A stretch of 64,000 bases of DNA from Acholoe squamosa. Its lineage: Eukaryota; Annelida; Polychaeta; Phyllodocida; Polynoidae. The stretch lies in the NCBI GenBank assembly GCA_949317995.1, contig OX439050.1, forward strand, positions 18,926,061 to 18,990,060, in the 5' to 3' direction. The number at the start of each line of letters is the position of its first letter. Position 1 is the stretch's first letter. The position numbers were made by a program, and so were the translations under genes. The notes under the pieces were generated by a model, which saw only the letters and a program-made list of their open reading frames with translations, was not told where the DNA came from and searched no databases. Of the stretch, positions 1-10,757 are shown in pieces.

Positions 1-126
1 TGGGCAATGTGCATTTGCACAAAAGGCTCAGGGTGGCCTTCGTGTGATTTTCCTCTTTAAACCGTATATGGACTGAACCGGAAGTTAAAAACGTCACACA
101 ATAAGACGCTTTCTGGTTGGATGAGT

Positions 127-420
127 TACCGTAATCTCCCGCGTATAAGGCGCAGCCCGTGTATAAGGCGCACCTAGAGTTTTGGAAAATTCTCTAAAAA
201 ATGAAAAATTCATAACTTTTGTTCTACTGAATGAATTTTCAAAATTCAAAAACCTATGTGTAGCTTGGGCCACCCCAGACCTCCTGGGCCCCCTGATGTC
301 CTTTTATGACCAAGGGGGCATGTAATATATCAAAAGAAAAGTCTTGGTGTCCCCCTTGTGGATCCAATGAGAACTAAAACCCCCGTATAAGACGCGCCTT
401 ATACGCGGGAGATTACGGTA
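127..420. repeat. MITE-like element, TACCGTA family, copy 1
   Basis: Both ends are inverted: it begins TACCGTAATCTCCCGCG and ends in the reverse complement. The interior repeats short blocks of the type GTATAAGGCGCA. The same ends and blocks recur at 1498-1776, 2894-3110, 3773-4000, 4744-4980 and 9891-10117. No coding capacity, so a non-autonomous element. Superfamily not resolved. The stretch 421-947 beside it shows no convincing gene. Confidence 0.75.
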
Positions 421-947
421 GTCATCATATTGAACAAAGAAGGAAACCATGGATTTTCCTTCCACTTTCGTAGTAGGCTCTATGGGAAAATCTCCCACAG
501 CAAATTGACATCTGAAACCATTCCTATTTTTCAAAAGCTATAATGATGGTGCTGCATTCTTTTTTTTCTTTCTTTTTGGTGTCAGGTGGATACAATATCA
601 TCTTCATCCATCTACTTGTGTTTCTTGGAACTTTATTTGGAAATTCTGGATGAAAATTGAGATTTGAAATTGTATGACTGTTTTTGGGGAAGTAAGTGCC
701 ACCGCCAACCTGGCGTTATAGACAATAAATCTATGAAAGCATCGAAATAAGAACTACACTTTCTGGGATAATAGATATTGAGGAATATGCTGATATTGAC
801 AAGCATCATCCTAAAAGATAATGGACATCACACTAAAAGAATATGAATTATTTGTTCCCTTACAGAAATACTTTTCTTTGATGGTAGGTCGTCGATACTT
901 ATTCCAAAACTGAATACTTTCTATTTTAAATATATCTGAGAACCAAC

Positions 948-1224
948 CTCTTTTTTAGCTTTTCTAAGCCGCCGTTCAAGATCTGTCATATCAACTTCGG
1001 CGTTTCGGCTATTTTTTCTTTTGAATATCATGGCCACCTCTGGTTCTGGTATATGTGGATGGTCCCTGCGTCCCGCGATCCCCCGAAGGTGGTCAAACTG
1101 TGTAAAGTTCACTATACGGCCGCAGTCTAACGTAATTCTCTTCTTTTCTTTTTTCTGCGGACTAGATGACTTTTCACCGGTAACGGAAGAAGATGTCTTC
1201 CCTGAGGTATCTTTGTTTTTTTTC
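948..1224 (-). CDS. Internal exon (exon 2) of an unidentified minus-strand gene
   Basis: An open stretch of 277 bases on the minus strand with a good 3' splice site (pyrimidine-rich, TTGCAG) just above 1224 and a possible but weaker donor (GAG|GTTGGT) below 948. It encodes about 92 residues: a Lys/Ser-rich start, a middle with ITLDCGRIVNFTQFDHL, and a charged helical end (DLERRLRKAKKE) that could begin a coiled coil. The leading single base completes the codon left open by the exon at 6960-7264, so the two fit as exons 1 and 2 of one gene. The remaining exons must lie to the left, beyond or near the window edge. I do not recognise the protein family. The intron between the two exons (1225-6959) holds MITEs and no clear exon. 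Confidence 0.55.
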
Positions 1225-1497
1225 CTGCAATGAGAAAGATTTTTAACATTTATCAACAGAAAGATTTTTAACATTAATCAACAGAAAGATTTTTAACATT
1301 AATCAACAATGGAAGATTGAGTAGGTGAATACATAAAATATTACAGGATGACGCTAATCAAAAGTAACAATACTTTTCTAGGAAAACATATACCCCGACT
1401 AGGCCAACAGAAAAGATGCTTCATGAGGCCTTACACAGGAATCCCTTCGACATTTGCTCACATGACCCTTTTTTTCAACAGCTTTGTATCAGAGTGG

Positions 1498-1776
1498 ACC
1501 GTAAATCCTCGCGTTTAGGACGCACCTCACATATAAAAAGCACCCCGAGTTGGTGGACTTGCAAGAAAGCTTTTTTTTAAATCACACAACCTTTTCCCTA
1601 CTTAATGGATCTACAGAATTCATAAACATATGGGTAGCTAGGGGTACACCAAACACCTTTATTTGGGGATTTCGGGAGGTGCAAAGTTGAGAACTCTCTT
1701 CCCTCAGCCTCCAACTCACCCTCAATCCTCACATGTGAGCCACGTCTTATACTATTATACATGAGGATTTACGGTA
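1498..1776. repeat. MITE-like element, TACCGTA family, copy 2
   Basis: It starts ACCGTAAATCCTCGCG, ends GAGGATTTACGGTA, and has internal GGACGCACC and TATAAAAAGC blocks. It lies in the intron of the minus-strand gene and is more diverged than copies 4 and 5. Confidence 0.65.
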
Positions 1777-2893
1777 GTAATAGTAGCCTTGAATGGTTAA
1801 GTTAATATAATAACTCCGAGGCTAATAGGAAGTGGAAAATACCACTGCTGTAAAAAAAAACAAAAAAAACAAAAAAACAACTGCGTACGAGACACAGCCT
1901 AATGGGCCATTTCATACCATAGGACTAGATGCGGATTTATAGGATTGGTCTAACCAGTAGGTGGCCTGGGCTATGGGCAGGGTTTTCACAATACAGACTA
2001 CTAAAACAGACTGCAGCTTTCAGTTTCTTCCTGGATTCGAATTTGAAGGTACAGACTATATGCGGATACGGCTTAGACACGGGTTTATACAATGTTTGAT
2101 CACTTCTATGAAGAAAACTAAAGCGAGCAACAAACATAGGAATTCCTGGAAATTTGATAAGAAAAAAAGAGGCATCTCTTGTTTCCTCTGATATCCCGCA
2201 CTCAGGCTAAAAAATAAAGAAATCAACAAAAAACAAAAACAAATAAAACACAGGGAATTTGCGACTCTTGTCATCATTTGACAGGAAATCAACTCCAACC
2301 AAAGCAGATAAAGAAAAATGGCAACTCTGCACACTCATCCCTATTCAATTTCAATATAGAAAGTGGCCTTGGCACCATGACTGAGCCACTGACATTACTG
2401 CTTAGTCTTCTACATCTATACATCAACAAATAACAATAATATAGACATACATGTACAATATGTGTACAGGATATGCGGGCTGTATACTTCTAGGTTCTGA
2501 AAATAAAGTTCTGTGTTTCAGGTAACAACTACATGCTAAGGAGGGTTAAGATATGTGAAATTCTTTTTCTTCTTTAAATTTAATGCCACATGATTTGCGA
2601 CTTGTGCACAACTAGGAAAATGACATGAAAATGTAAATCCCCCCCCCCAATTGTCTAGGGTCGACCCTGTTTTGCTTAGGTTTTTTTTTTTTTTTTTTTT
2701 TTTTTTAATTCTTGCATCAGCCTACATACTGTTATCTATCCTGTATTGTTGTATACCCAAAGAGACATGGAGACATCGTCTATACATAACACCACAGTGT
2801 GTACTTCCTAGTGAGGCTGTATCCTGTGTGATAAGTTCAACTAGTCCATATTGTACCCATCAGAGTCCCAACTGAAATGTCATTGCATGGTTT

Positions 2894-3110
2894 TACCGTA
2901 AATTCTCTCGTATAAGCCACAGCTTATATGAGAACCAAAGCCTACCGTAGGTGCAACTTATAGAATGTGCCCAAAGTCAGGGTGCGGCTCATAGGGGGCA
3001 TTTATTCTTAATTGTAGAACAGTATAAAACCTTAATTTTTAAGCCTTGGATGTGCTTCTCCCAAAGTTTGGGGTGTCGCTTATACAAGGGTGCGGCTCAT
3101 ACGAGAGAAT
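2894..3110. repeat. MITE-like element, TACCGTA family, copy 3
   Basis: It begins TACCGTAAATTCTCTCG and ends near ATACGAGAGAATCTT, with internal blocks such as GTGCGGCTCATA. The last bases of the right end no longer match the family. It is intronic. The flanks 1777-2893 and 3111-3772 hold poly-A/T runs and no supported gene. Confidence 0.6.
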
Positions 3111-3772
3111 CTTGGGTTGAAGTTATTTAGGTGAACTGCATCCCGCCACTTTCTGGCAATAAAAAAATTTCAAATGATAAAACAGATGTAAGTCAGGCAT
3201 GGGCAAAAATCAGGAAGCCATACATTTACTTGATGTAAAAGCCTTCTATTTTTCCAAACAACCCTCCTTGCCACCCGTAGAAGGAAAATAATTGTCATTT
3301 TCAGAAATCGGGAAATCCTGAAGACATTTGAAAAATATATGTTTATCATAGATAGCCAGCCCCATTCCTGGCACCAAAGACTTTGATACAATACCAAAAT
3401 TGACTACTACCGGGGTACTTAATTTTAAAGTGAGTACAAAATTTCGAATGACGGGTTCTCTGAACAGGGCCGTGACACAAAAAAAAAACAAACAATTTTT
3501 CCCCTCTTTTTGAGTGGCCTTTTTTTCAGCATGATACCTTTTCTTAACGGCCAGGATTAAACTATTGAATGGACCGATAATAAAAGTCAATCAATGTAAG
3601 TGGCATCTCTTTGATCAAATGGGAGACTTAAGGGGCGAATAAACAGTGTCTTTGATGGCAATGGCATAGGTCTATGGTGAGTTTGGCAAGTGCGAGTTCT
3701 GCACCTTCACTTTACCCGTAGTGAAAGGAAAAAGAAAAAAATGACATGAAAAATGACATCCATTGCCTTGAG

Positions 3773-4000
3773 TACCGTAAATCCTCGCATATAGGACGCC
3801 CCTCGCATATAGGACGCACTCAGAGTTTAAGGAAATGCTCTGAGGCATATCTGGGGTTATTTTTTTGGTCATTTGAGTACTGATCCATAATAGAAAATCC
3901 TCGCATATAGGACGCACCCAAAACTTCTGACCATCCTATAGGACGCCCCTGTGGTAGTTTTAGTGTATAAGATGCGTCCTATACTCGAGGATTTACGGTA
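3773..4000. repeat. MITE-like element, TACCGTA family, copy 4
   Basis: Well preserved inverted ends (TACCGTAAATCCTCGC and its complement), with the internal block ATATAGGACGC repeated. The short word AGT occurs next to both ends and may be part of a target duplication. Confidence 0.75.
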
Positions 4001-4019
4001 GTACTACGAATGTTGTCGC

Positions 4020-4520
4020 ATGTGTACAAGTCTGAGAGCAGTCACCAGAATCAAAACATCTGTGAGTGCTGTCGCACATCGTTCAGACGTCGCATGAACG
4101 TAGTCACAGCAGCAGATCCACTGCTGGAATGTTTTCTGCAAGAACACACAGCGTGACACGCAAGAGATTCATAGCAGTGGATCCCCCACTTAACTGATAG
4201 ATGGACCTCTGGGAGTAGGGGAGGGGCTATCCACTCAGAAGTCCCATGAAAGTTGTCGCAGCAGTAGATCCACTGCTGGAATGTTTTCTGTGAGATCAAG
4301 TGCACAAGTGCAAGTCGCAGTTAATTTGCGACAGTGGACCCCTTGCATTACTGATGCTGGAATGCTTTCTGCAACTAGAAACACGTGATGGGCTATTGTG
4401 ACATTATTAAGCCTGGAATCCACTTCTCCAACAGAAGCTGCATTTTTTGTTGTACAAGCAAAAAACAAAACAAATAGTAACTCGCTGCAGCAGATCCACT
4501 GCTGCGACAAAGCACCAGCG
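4020..4520. repeat. Locally repeated segment around TCCACTGCTGGAATG
   Basis: The string GATCCACTGCTGGAATG with flanking GTCGCAGCAG occurs several times in 500 bases, partly in inverted order (TAGATCCACTGCTGG, CAGTGGATCC). Open frames over it are by-products of the repeat. Family unknown. Confidence 0.5.
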
Positions 4521-4743
4521 ATGTACGAGTGATGTGTGACAGGATTTGCAAATAAATTTCAACAAGTTTTGATATCTGCCACCTCTGTCGGGCGGTCAGT
4601 CTCACGTCAGCATTCGCATTGTTCGGAAATCTGAGAAGTGGATCACCTCTATTTGTGTGAAACTGAAAGGAATATTTGCTAAGCCTAAGGCAATGATTTG
4701 TTTCATTCACACTTGTAGCCAATATTTATAATATAATGAGTAT

Positions 4744-4980
4744 TAGCGTAAACTCCCGCATATAAGACGCGTCCTCTACGCCAAACAAATCCCTACTGCG
4801 TCTTATAGGATTTCCTTAAGTTTGGGGTGCGTCTTATACGAGGGGTAATTTTATTATAGAAATGTACTAATCTTACAAATTTCAGCCTTAAAATGTGCGT
4901 CTTATACGCGAAAATGCATGTGCTGAGTTTGGGGTGCGTCTTATACGCGCAGCGCATCTTCTACGCGGGAGTTTACGGTA
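4744..4980. repeat. MITE-like element, TACCGTA family, copy 5
   Basis: Ends AGCGTAAACTCCCGC and GCGGGAGTTTACGGTA, with GTATAAGACGC-type blocks repeated five or more times inside in both orientations. The sequence 4981-5830 to its right is AT-rich intron in which I see nothing further. Confidence 0.7.
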
Positions 4981-5834
4981 GTAGGCATGCCAAACACTCT
5001 GCCTGCTGAGGCTGCCATTTCTGCCCAACCTCCCTTATCTGGGTAAAGTCAACTTTGACCCCACCCTGGAGGAGAAGCTATAGAGATATTTGAATAATTT
5101 CAAATGCTATTATTGCCTACAACACCTCTGGTTTGAGTATGAGGCCATAATTTTAGTGAAAACGAATTATCAAGGATATATATCAAAGTTTAAAAGTTAG
5201 GCTATGCTGGAAAATTGACAAAATTAGTGATTCTCCCTAACCACTTTATAAAACATGGAAAGTTGTTATTTTTCTATGTAAATCAGTGTAAAGTTAATGG
5301 ATTTGTGCATGGCAGTGATCATGGGAAAGTGGGCTTAAGCACAAGGTTGACCTAGAAATTATGGCTATGTCCACTTTCCAGGTCTTAAAAATTATGAAAA
5401 CATTACAGCATCTCTAAAATGAAGCAATGATCAGATAATACAATCTTTTTCTCCAAGGAAAACCTAACAGCATCAAAATCCATTGAGAATTAAATGATTT
5501 AGACCATTTATATTGAAGATGTCAAGTGTGTGTTTTTGTCATTCTCTGTGGAAACACCCTCAGACACCAACTGATACATGAAGAGAAAATGTTAGGCTTA
5601 CCTATGACTGGTAATAGATAGCTGTAAGATGGATTTTAATTTTCTTGGATTCTCACCAGCACCCCCTCTTTGGGCAGATTCAGGCCATTCTGAATGAAAA
5701 AACCTGTCTCTGACAACATAACAAGGTGATGGATTTGACTATCAAACCCTTATCAAATCCTGATAAAACCCCATTTCTCAGACTTCTAGCATCCTAAGGT
5801 ATTGTTAAATTCTGCTTTTTGATTTTTTTGAAAA

Positions 5835-6250
5835 ATATTCGCACTACTGCCTGTTTGCCCTAGACGATTCGTACTACTCCCTTTTGGACCATTCGCTCTA
5901 CCCATGGACCATTCACACTACTCATACAAAAGAGGGGCAGTGGATGATTCGCACTAGTGACAACCCCTGGCCCCCAAAGATTTGGGTTTAATAGTGAACC
6001 AAATAATCATACTTCAAGCTCTAATAGAACTAGAAACAATAAAAGGTCTAAGGAATACTATCCCTACGCCGTCTGTCAGTGACTGACGTCAGTCTGCAGT
6101 AGAGCGAATGGTCCAAAAGTAGAGCGAATGGTCCAAAAGTAGAGCGAATGGTCCAAAAGTAGAGCGAATGGTCTAGGGCGAAAGTGTAAGTAGTGTGAAT
6201 GCGTATGTAGTGCGAATGTGCATTAGAGCGAATCGACCATTCCCTGGCAT
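5835..6250. repeat. Inverted-repeat element with GGACCATTCGCTCTAC motifs
   Basis: The left half has GGACCATTCGCTCTAC and ATTCGCACTAC. The right half has the complements, including four head-to-tail copies of a 20-base unit (AGAGCGAATGGTCCAAAAGT) at about 6108-6175. The arrangement is palindromic overall, like a foldback or MITE-type insertion in the intron. No gene. Confidence 0.6.
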
Positions 6251-6303
6251 GAGTACAGAGCTCTCTGAGTGGCAGACGGTGTGGAAACCCCCACATTAAG
6301 CCT

Positions 6304-6665
6304 AAGGGAGTGATAATATTTTAACAACAGGGGGGGGGGGCTGGCGGGTTTGAGGGGGGGGGTCAGAATTTTTTCAACCCCTTGACTGGGGAGGGCGTCA
6401 GAATTTCTTCAACACGTCTGATGGGGGGGGTCAAAATAATTTCACCTGTTTTCAGTGGAAAACCCTGCGCGTTACTATAGGCTAAAAGGGGACGTTCGCG
6501 TGCGATTTTTGTCCCTTATCATTTTTTCGACCCCCCCCCATAAGGCTTATGGGGGGGGGGGTCGAAAAAATGTTACCCCCTCGAGAGGGGGGTCAAATTT
6601 TTTTCGCGCGTCCGCGCGCAAACCCACTAACCCCCCCCCATGTTGTTAAAAAATGATCACTCCTA
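6304..6665. repeat. MITE-like element, GGGAGTGRT family, copy 1
   Basis: Inverted ends AAGGGAGTGATAATATT and its near complement, flanking long G/C runs and two inward blocks near GTCGAAAAAATT. It is related to 8603-8937 and 42395-42609, which have the same end plus an ATTTATCAACAG string. Confidence 0.7.
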
Positions 6666-6959
6666 AGCCTAAGGCTAAGTGACTAAGTCTAAGTTAGTAT
6701 TAGGGCTGACAGTCTGACCGTGACACTTCCAGGAAACTCACGGACACGGTAGTAAATTGCCCAGTAAACCTGCAGAAGGATTGTCAAATGTTTACTGACA
6801 AACTAGGTCGTTTGGTACCTTGTTGTAGGATTGATTCAATCAATGACTGTCACTTGCAAATGGAACCTGCAACAGTGCAACTGCAAGACAGCAACTTGCT
6901 GAGCAAGTTAGTAAACAAACCTAGGCTAAATCAATCATGATCGATTGGATGGTACTCAC

Positions 6960-7264
6960 CCTGTGCTAGATTTCCGTTTATTACAATCGTCTTTACAAGT
7001 AGTCTCTCCTTCCAATTTCCACTCCCCATTACTGGTAACTTTATTTGTTAAAAGCGAAAGGAGAGGGTCTTCGGGGATATCAAAGATGCCAGCAGTCCCC
7101 ACTCCCAGCCCGTCCCCATCGCCGCCCGCCACGGCCGCCTGGACCTTCCCTTCATCCGCGTTCAGTTTCCAGTGATGCGTCGATGTGCGTGAATTTGTGT
7201 GAATGATGTGCATCGAGATGATGTACAGAGCCATGTAGGACATACATGGCAGATCGCACGACAT
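6960..7264 (-). CDS. First coding exon of an unidentified minus-strand gene
   Basis: An ATG at 7264 in good context (GGCAAAATGTCG) opens 101 codons plus two bases, ending at a consensus donor (CAGG|GTGAGTA). The two leftover bases fit the single base that starts the exon at 1224. Exon GC content is higher than its surroundings. The peptide has a Met-rich hydrophobic start, an acidic/Gly-rich stretch (GGDGDGLGVGTAGIFDIPED) and a Lys/Cys-rich end. Other in-frame Met codons at residues 8, 11 and 18 could be used. The start lies about 100 bases from a GC-rich promoter-like zone. Family not recognised, but the splice logic makes this a real gene model rather than a chance ORF. Confidence 0.6.
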
Positions 7265-7329
7265 TTTGCCAGCCTAGATGTGACAAATCTAGCTCGGCAA
7301 ACGTCTGGGTTTGTTTTGACAATCACTCT

Positions 7330-7420
7330 CTCTCCCTGTTCGTCAGTCTGTCTACGAGAAAATGGCGGCCACTACAACTGCGGACCTATCACAATAATCG
7401 GACTGCTGAAATATTGTCTA
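7330..7420 (-). promoter_or_regulatory. Probable promoter zone with YY1-type site
   Basis: The minus strand reads GGCCGCCATTTTC here, the classical YY1 motif (AAAATGGCGGCC on the plus strand at about 7360-7371), upstream of the exon at 7264. Local CpG content is higher than in the flanks. No TATA box seen. The plus strand also has a short ATGGCGGCC reading frame of 11 codons, probably irrelevant. 7421-8602 holds no gene that I can support. Confidence 0.4.
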
Positions 7421-8602
7421 CTTGAGATTTAATTGTGTGAAAAATAAGAGTAGTGTCTCTTTCAATAGTAGTTATATTTATATGAAATTGAGCTCATTTT
7501 AGTTTCACAACATTTTTCTGAGAATCCACCAATAAGACAGCAGGAAAGTCGAACAAGGGCAGTTTCACAAATGTGACACTAGATGTCAGCACATACAGCC
7601 AGAAACAACTTGTTACGTTAGCAAGGGGCCTTCGGGCATACACCGCGCCGCGCCTTTCAGAGGGATGATAACAATTTTGGCGCCGCCGGTTCGACCAAGA
7701 GTCTACCTCAGGTAGACTAGTCGTAATAACAAAGCACGAAGATGCGAGTTTGTACCCTGACCCGAGGCCCGAGGTCCGAGGGCTTTGCCTGATCGCCTTC
7801 GGCGACCCTTTTTTCTAAAAGTGTTTTTTACCATGAAGTTTCTGGTTGCGGCCTCTTTCCCTGGTAATCATTTTGAAGAGGAAGTCAAGGGCTTTTCAAA
7901 AATGCTAATATCATTTACCTATGATAATAGGAACCCTTGCAGGATTTTAGCTGAAGTTACCATGTCCAAATGGCAATCCAAGAAATTGCTATAAATTCTA
8001 TAGTAAAACGAAATTCCCAGAAATTTCCTCGCTATGTATCAGAAAACCACTATTTTCTAACAGTCGTCTTCATTTTACATTAGTTTTAGCATAATTTATG
8101 TAAATTACAGATCCAAATATCCCAAAATGGCAATTTTGGTACATGTATGAACAAAATTTAACATTTTATGCATCATTTTGCATGAAAAATTGAATAAAAT
8201 TACTAATCTAAGGGGTCTGCGACTCATACATGAATAGTATAGCAATTTTCTCCAATAAAAGGGCTTAAATTGCATAATATTTCCATCAATAAAAAAATTA
8301 ACTAATGAAGCTAGAGCTAAGGTGAAAGTAGTTCTGAAATCGCCATGACTAGATGCAGCTAATTCAATAATAAAACATGCAGTTTATTAGATATGAAATT
8401 TCATTATGGTAATGCTAATCTGAGGGATTTGTTTATGTTCTGACACGAGAAAAAACTTTGATTTTCCTAAAAATAATTCACAAATAAGGTGTCACGGTAC
8501 TAATAGTGCCAAGGACGTTCTGATTTCCCCCCCATCTTTCACCATAAAACTGGCGTCAATCGGGTTCTAATTTGATAGCGTTCATAAATAAAGGCTTACC
8601 GG

Positions 8603-8937
8603 TAAGGGAGTGGTCATTATTTATCAACAGGGGGGAGGGGTGGTGGGTTTGAGGGGGGCATAAAATTTTCAGACCCCTCCAGAGGGGTGAGCTAAAAAGA
8701 TTTTGACCCTTCTTGAGGGGGGGGGGGCTAAAAACAGTCACCCTCATTTTAAGAAAAAAAGCCCGTGCACTACCATAGATCAAAGAGGGGCGCGAAAACT
8801 CTCCGCGCCTCCGGCACGGGGAGCGCAAAAAATTTTGACTGCCGTCGCGGGGGGGGGGGTGGGGTGGGAAAAAATTTCCGCACGTCTGCATGAATACCCA
8901 CCACCCCCCTCTGTTGATAAATAATGACCACTCCCTA
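8603..8937. repeat. MITE-like element, GGGAGTGGT family, copy 2
   Basis: Inverted ends GGGAGTGGTCATTATTTATC and complement, with G-run and C-run interior. It sits just outside the left 9.1-kb inverted repeat, while a relative (42395-42609) sits outside the right one. The spacing to the repeat differs on the two sides, so I treat them as separate insertions. Confidence 0.75.
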
Positions 8938-9100
8938 AATTAAAGCTGAAGTCATTCTTGATTTTTTTAGCATGGTCAACCATAACGGAGTCAGATCCGT
9001 TTTTGCACCAGTTGCCATGGAAACTACCATGTTGTATAAATTAAATGATACAGGCGCCCCTGACAAGTCACAGGTGTGACCTTGGACCCCTCTCTGACAC

Positions 9101-9755
9101 AATAGGAGTAGTATATATATAGGTCTTCTTTGGATATTTCTAAAAAAATATCCAAAGAAGACCTATATTTTTTGAATATCCAGAAAATACCTATTATTTT
9201 GGATAATAGGATTATTTTGGAAATAGTAAAGGAGGATTGAAGGAGGAGGATTGAGAGATACATTCAATTTCAGATCAGCTCTCTAAGGAATGACGTTACT
9301 GAAACAGGAGGACTATTATGTATGGTGCTTCAACCAACTGATGGGAGCATACACGCATCAACCAACAATGGGAGCATCAGCCGTTCTAAGTTAACAAGCT
9401 CGCACGAATAGTCGTGATTTTGTTCACACTGAAGCTAGTACCTGGAGCTACAGGCGTGGAGGTTCGTGACATGAGGGCTAGACCTCTTCAATTAACCCCA
9501 GACATTGCGTTCCTTATATACTCCACCTCAGCAGTGAAATCATAAATGTGGTGTTACACCTTTAAGTCTATGAACAAATAGACATTCAGTTTAAGAGGAT
9601 ATAAATTTTTTTCAACAGTTTGAGTGATTTAGGGACAGAGTTTTTTCTCCTTTATTTTTTTGTTATGTTTCATTGATATCAGCAAAGAACATTTGCTGAG
9701 TTATTAGAGGAATTTACAGCGTTAGTTTACAATTGAAATGATAGATTTTCATTTT
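9101..9755 (+). repeat. Left terminal inverted repeat of a ~33-kb structure
   Basis: This stretch reappears in inverted orientation at about 41110-41988. Shared words in order from the outside: GTAGTATATATATAGG, the hairpin, CTGGATATT-type AT block, AGGAGGATTGA, GAAACAGGAGGAC, GATGGGAGCAT, GTTCGTGACATGAGG, GACATTGCGTTCCTTATATA, GGTGTTACACCTTTAAGTC, and AATTTACAGCG at the inner end. The right copy is longer because of small tandem expansions. Outside the edge the two flanks still share CCATGGAAAC, with about 60 bases extra on the left, so the true end may lie slightly further out. Confidence 0.8.
9120..9168. repeat. Perfect hairpin near the end of the left inverted repeat
   Basis: Two arms of about 22 bases (from TATAGGTCTTCTTTGG and its complement) are separated by only about five bases. 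The same hairpin is kept in the right repeat at about 41920-41970. Being present at both ends in the same position relative to the border, it belongs to the repeat unit. Confidence 0.85.
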
Positions 9756-9890
9756 CATTGGATTTAAAGCAATTCTTGTATTACGATGATAAATAAAATA
9801 TGTGATGTACAGATCATTTGACACTTTGATTGAAGTATTATGCTGTCTATAAGTGAAAATAAAAATGAAGTGAAACAAGTTGTTTGGATA

Positions 9891-10117
9891 TACCGTAAAT
9901 CCTCGCGTACAGGACGCCCCTCACGTATAGGACGCACCCAGAGTTAGGCTGAATCCTATTAGACGTCACTGGGGCCATATTTTGGTTATTTCAGTACTGT
10001 TCTATAGTGTAAAATCCTCGCATATAAGACGCACCCTGACTTGGGCTTAATCCTATAGGACGCATATGATGTAATTCTGGTGTATAGGCCGCGTCTTATA
10101 CGCGAGGATTTACGGTA
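9891..10117. repeat. MITE-like element, TACCGTA family, copy 6
   Basis: TACCGTAAATCCTCGCG at the left and GCGAGGATTTACGGTA at the right, with ATAGGACGCACC blocks inside. It is inserted just inside the left inverted repeat and is not mirrored on the right. Confidence 0.75.
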
Positions 10118-10227
10118 ATACATTTTATTATAATAATGTAATAGAACAGAGTTAAGTATTATTATAAAATCATATCATTAGGACATATGTGTTTCTTTAC
10201 GCCATTGTTCATATATTTTGCTGTGTC

Positions 10228-10647
10228 TTAATTGGAAACATATTTTCGAATAAGGAGTATTTTTGAGTTTGTTGTATCTTTTAATGTAATATTATATATT
10301 TTTTCCAACACAAGTTGTGCAATCGGATCTCCACAATTTATTTTATATTCTTTTTCACCAAAATTTAAAAAAAGGATATGAATTTGTCCTTTGTAATCAT
10401 TGTCTATGATTCTTGCCTTAACATTTGTATACTTAAACCTATGCCCACTTAATGGTGCTATACGTGCATAATACCCAGTAGGGACAGCAACTTTGATGCC
10501 TGTTTCAATTAAACATTTTTCTTTGGCTGGAATTATATAACTGAAAGCACTATATAAATTAAATCCTACAGCGTTAGTTTTTTCTTTGCTTAGAGGAAAT
10601 GTATTGGAATCATATCTAGTATATCCTAAAACAGGTTTGTTTCCCAT
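10228..10647 (-). CDS. dUTPase-like protein lacking motif V
   Basis: 139 codons. The trimeric dUTPase fold is recognisable from four of its five motifs. Motif I is AVGFNLYSA (residues 26-34), motif II lies around APLSG (64-68), motif III is RIIDNDYKGQ (79-88) and motif IV is GDPIAQLVLEKI (106-117). The C-terminal glycine-rich motif V that closes over the substrate is absent; the protein ends in a Lys/Ile-rich tail. The usual Asp of motif I is Asn, and the usual Arg of motif II is Leu. Family members hydrolyse dUTP to dUMP and are common in DNA viruses and retroelements. With these changes this copy may be inactive or have a non-catalytic role. ATG at 10647, no introns, same strand as the next two ORFs, AT-rich. 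Confidence 0.75.
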   Translation of the reverse strand: MGNKPVLGYTRYDSNTFPLSKEKTNAVGFNLYSAFSYIIPAKEKCLIETGIKVAVPTGYYARIAPLSGHRFKYTNVKARIIDNDYKGQIHILFLNFGEKEYKINCGDPIAQLVLEKIYNITLKDTTNSKILLIRKYVSN

Positions 10648-10757
10648 TTTTTTTATTGACTGTACTTTAAGACTATTAAGAAGTGTGCATTCACAGAGAC
10701 ATTTATATCATTCAGAGACATTAAGAAGTGTGTTTTACCTTTAGGATTCTGTTTTTC

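Noticed and set aside
304-534. Minus-strand frame with FAVGDFPIEPTTKVEGKS as a third exon of the gene at 948-7264
   Set aside because: It has an acceptor-like TTTCAG at one side, but it runs into the MITE ending at 420 and no donor is evident.
3246-3590. 114-codon minus-strand ORF in the intron
   Set aside because: Low-complexity Lys/Phe composition, no splice sites and no recognisable motif.
7680-7720. GGTTCGACC as a tRNA or SINE B box
   Set aside because: The remaining positions of the B-box consensus, an A box and a cloverleaf are missing.
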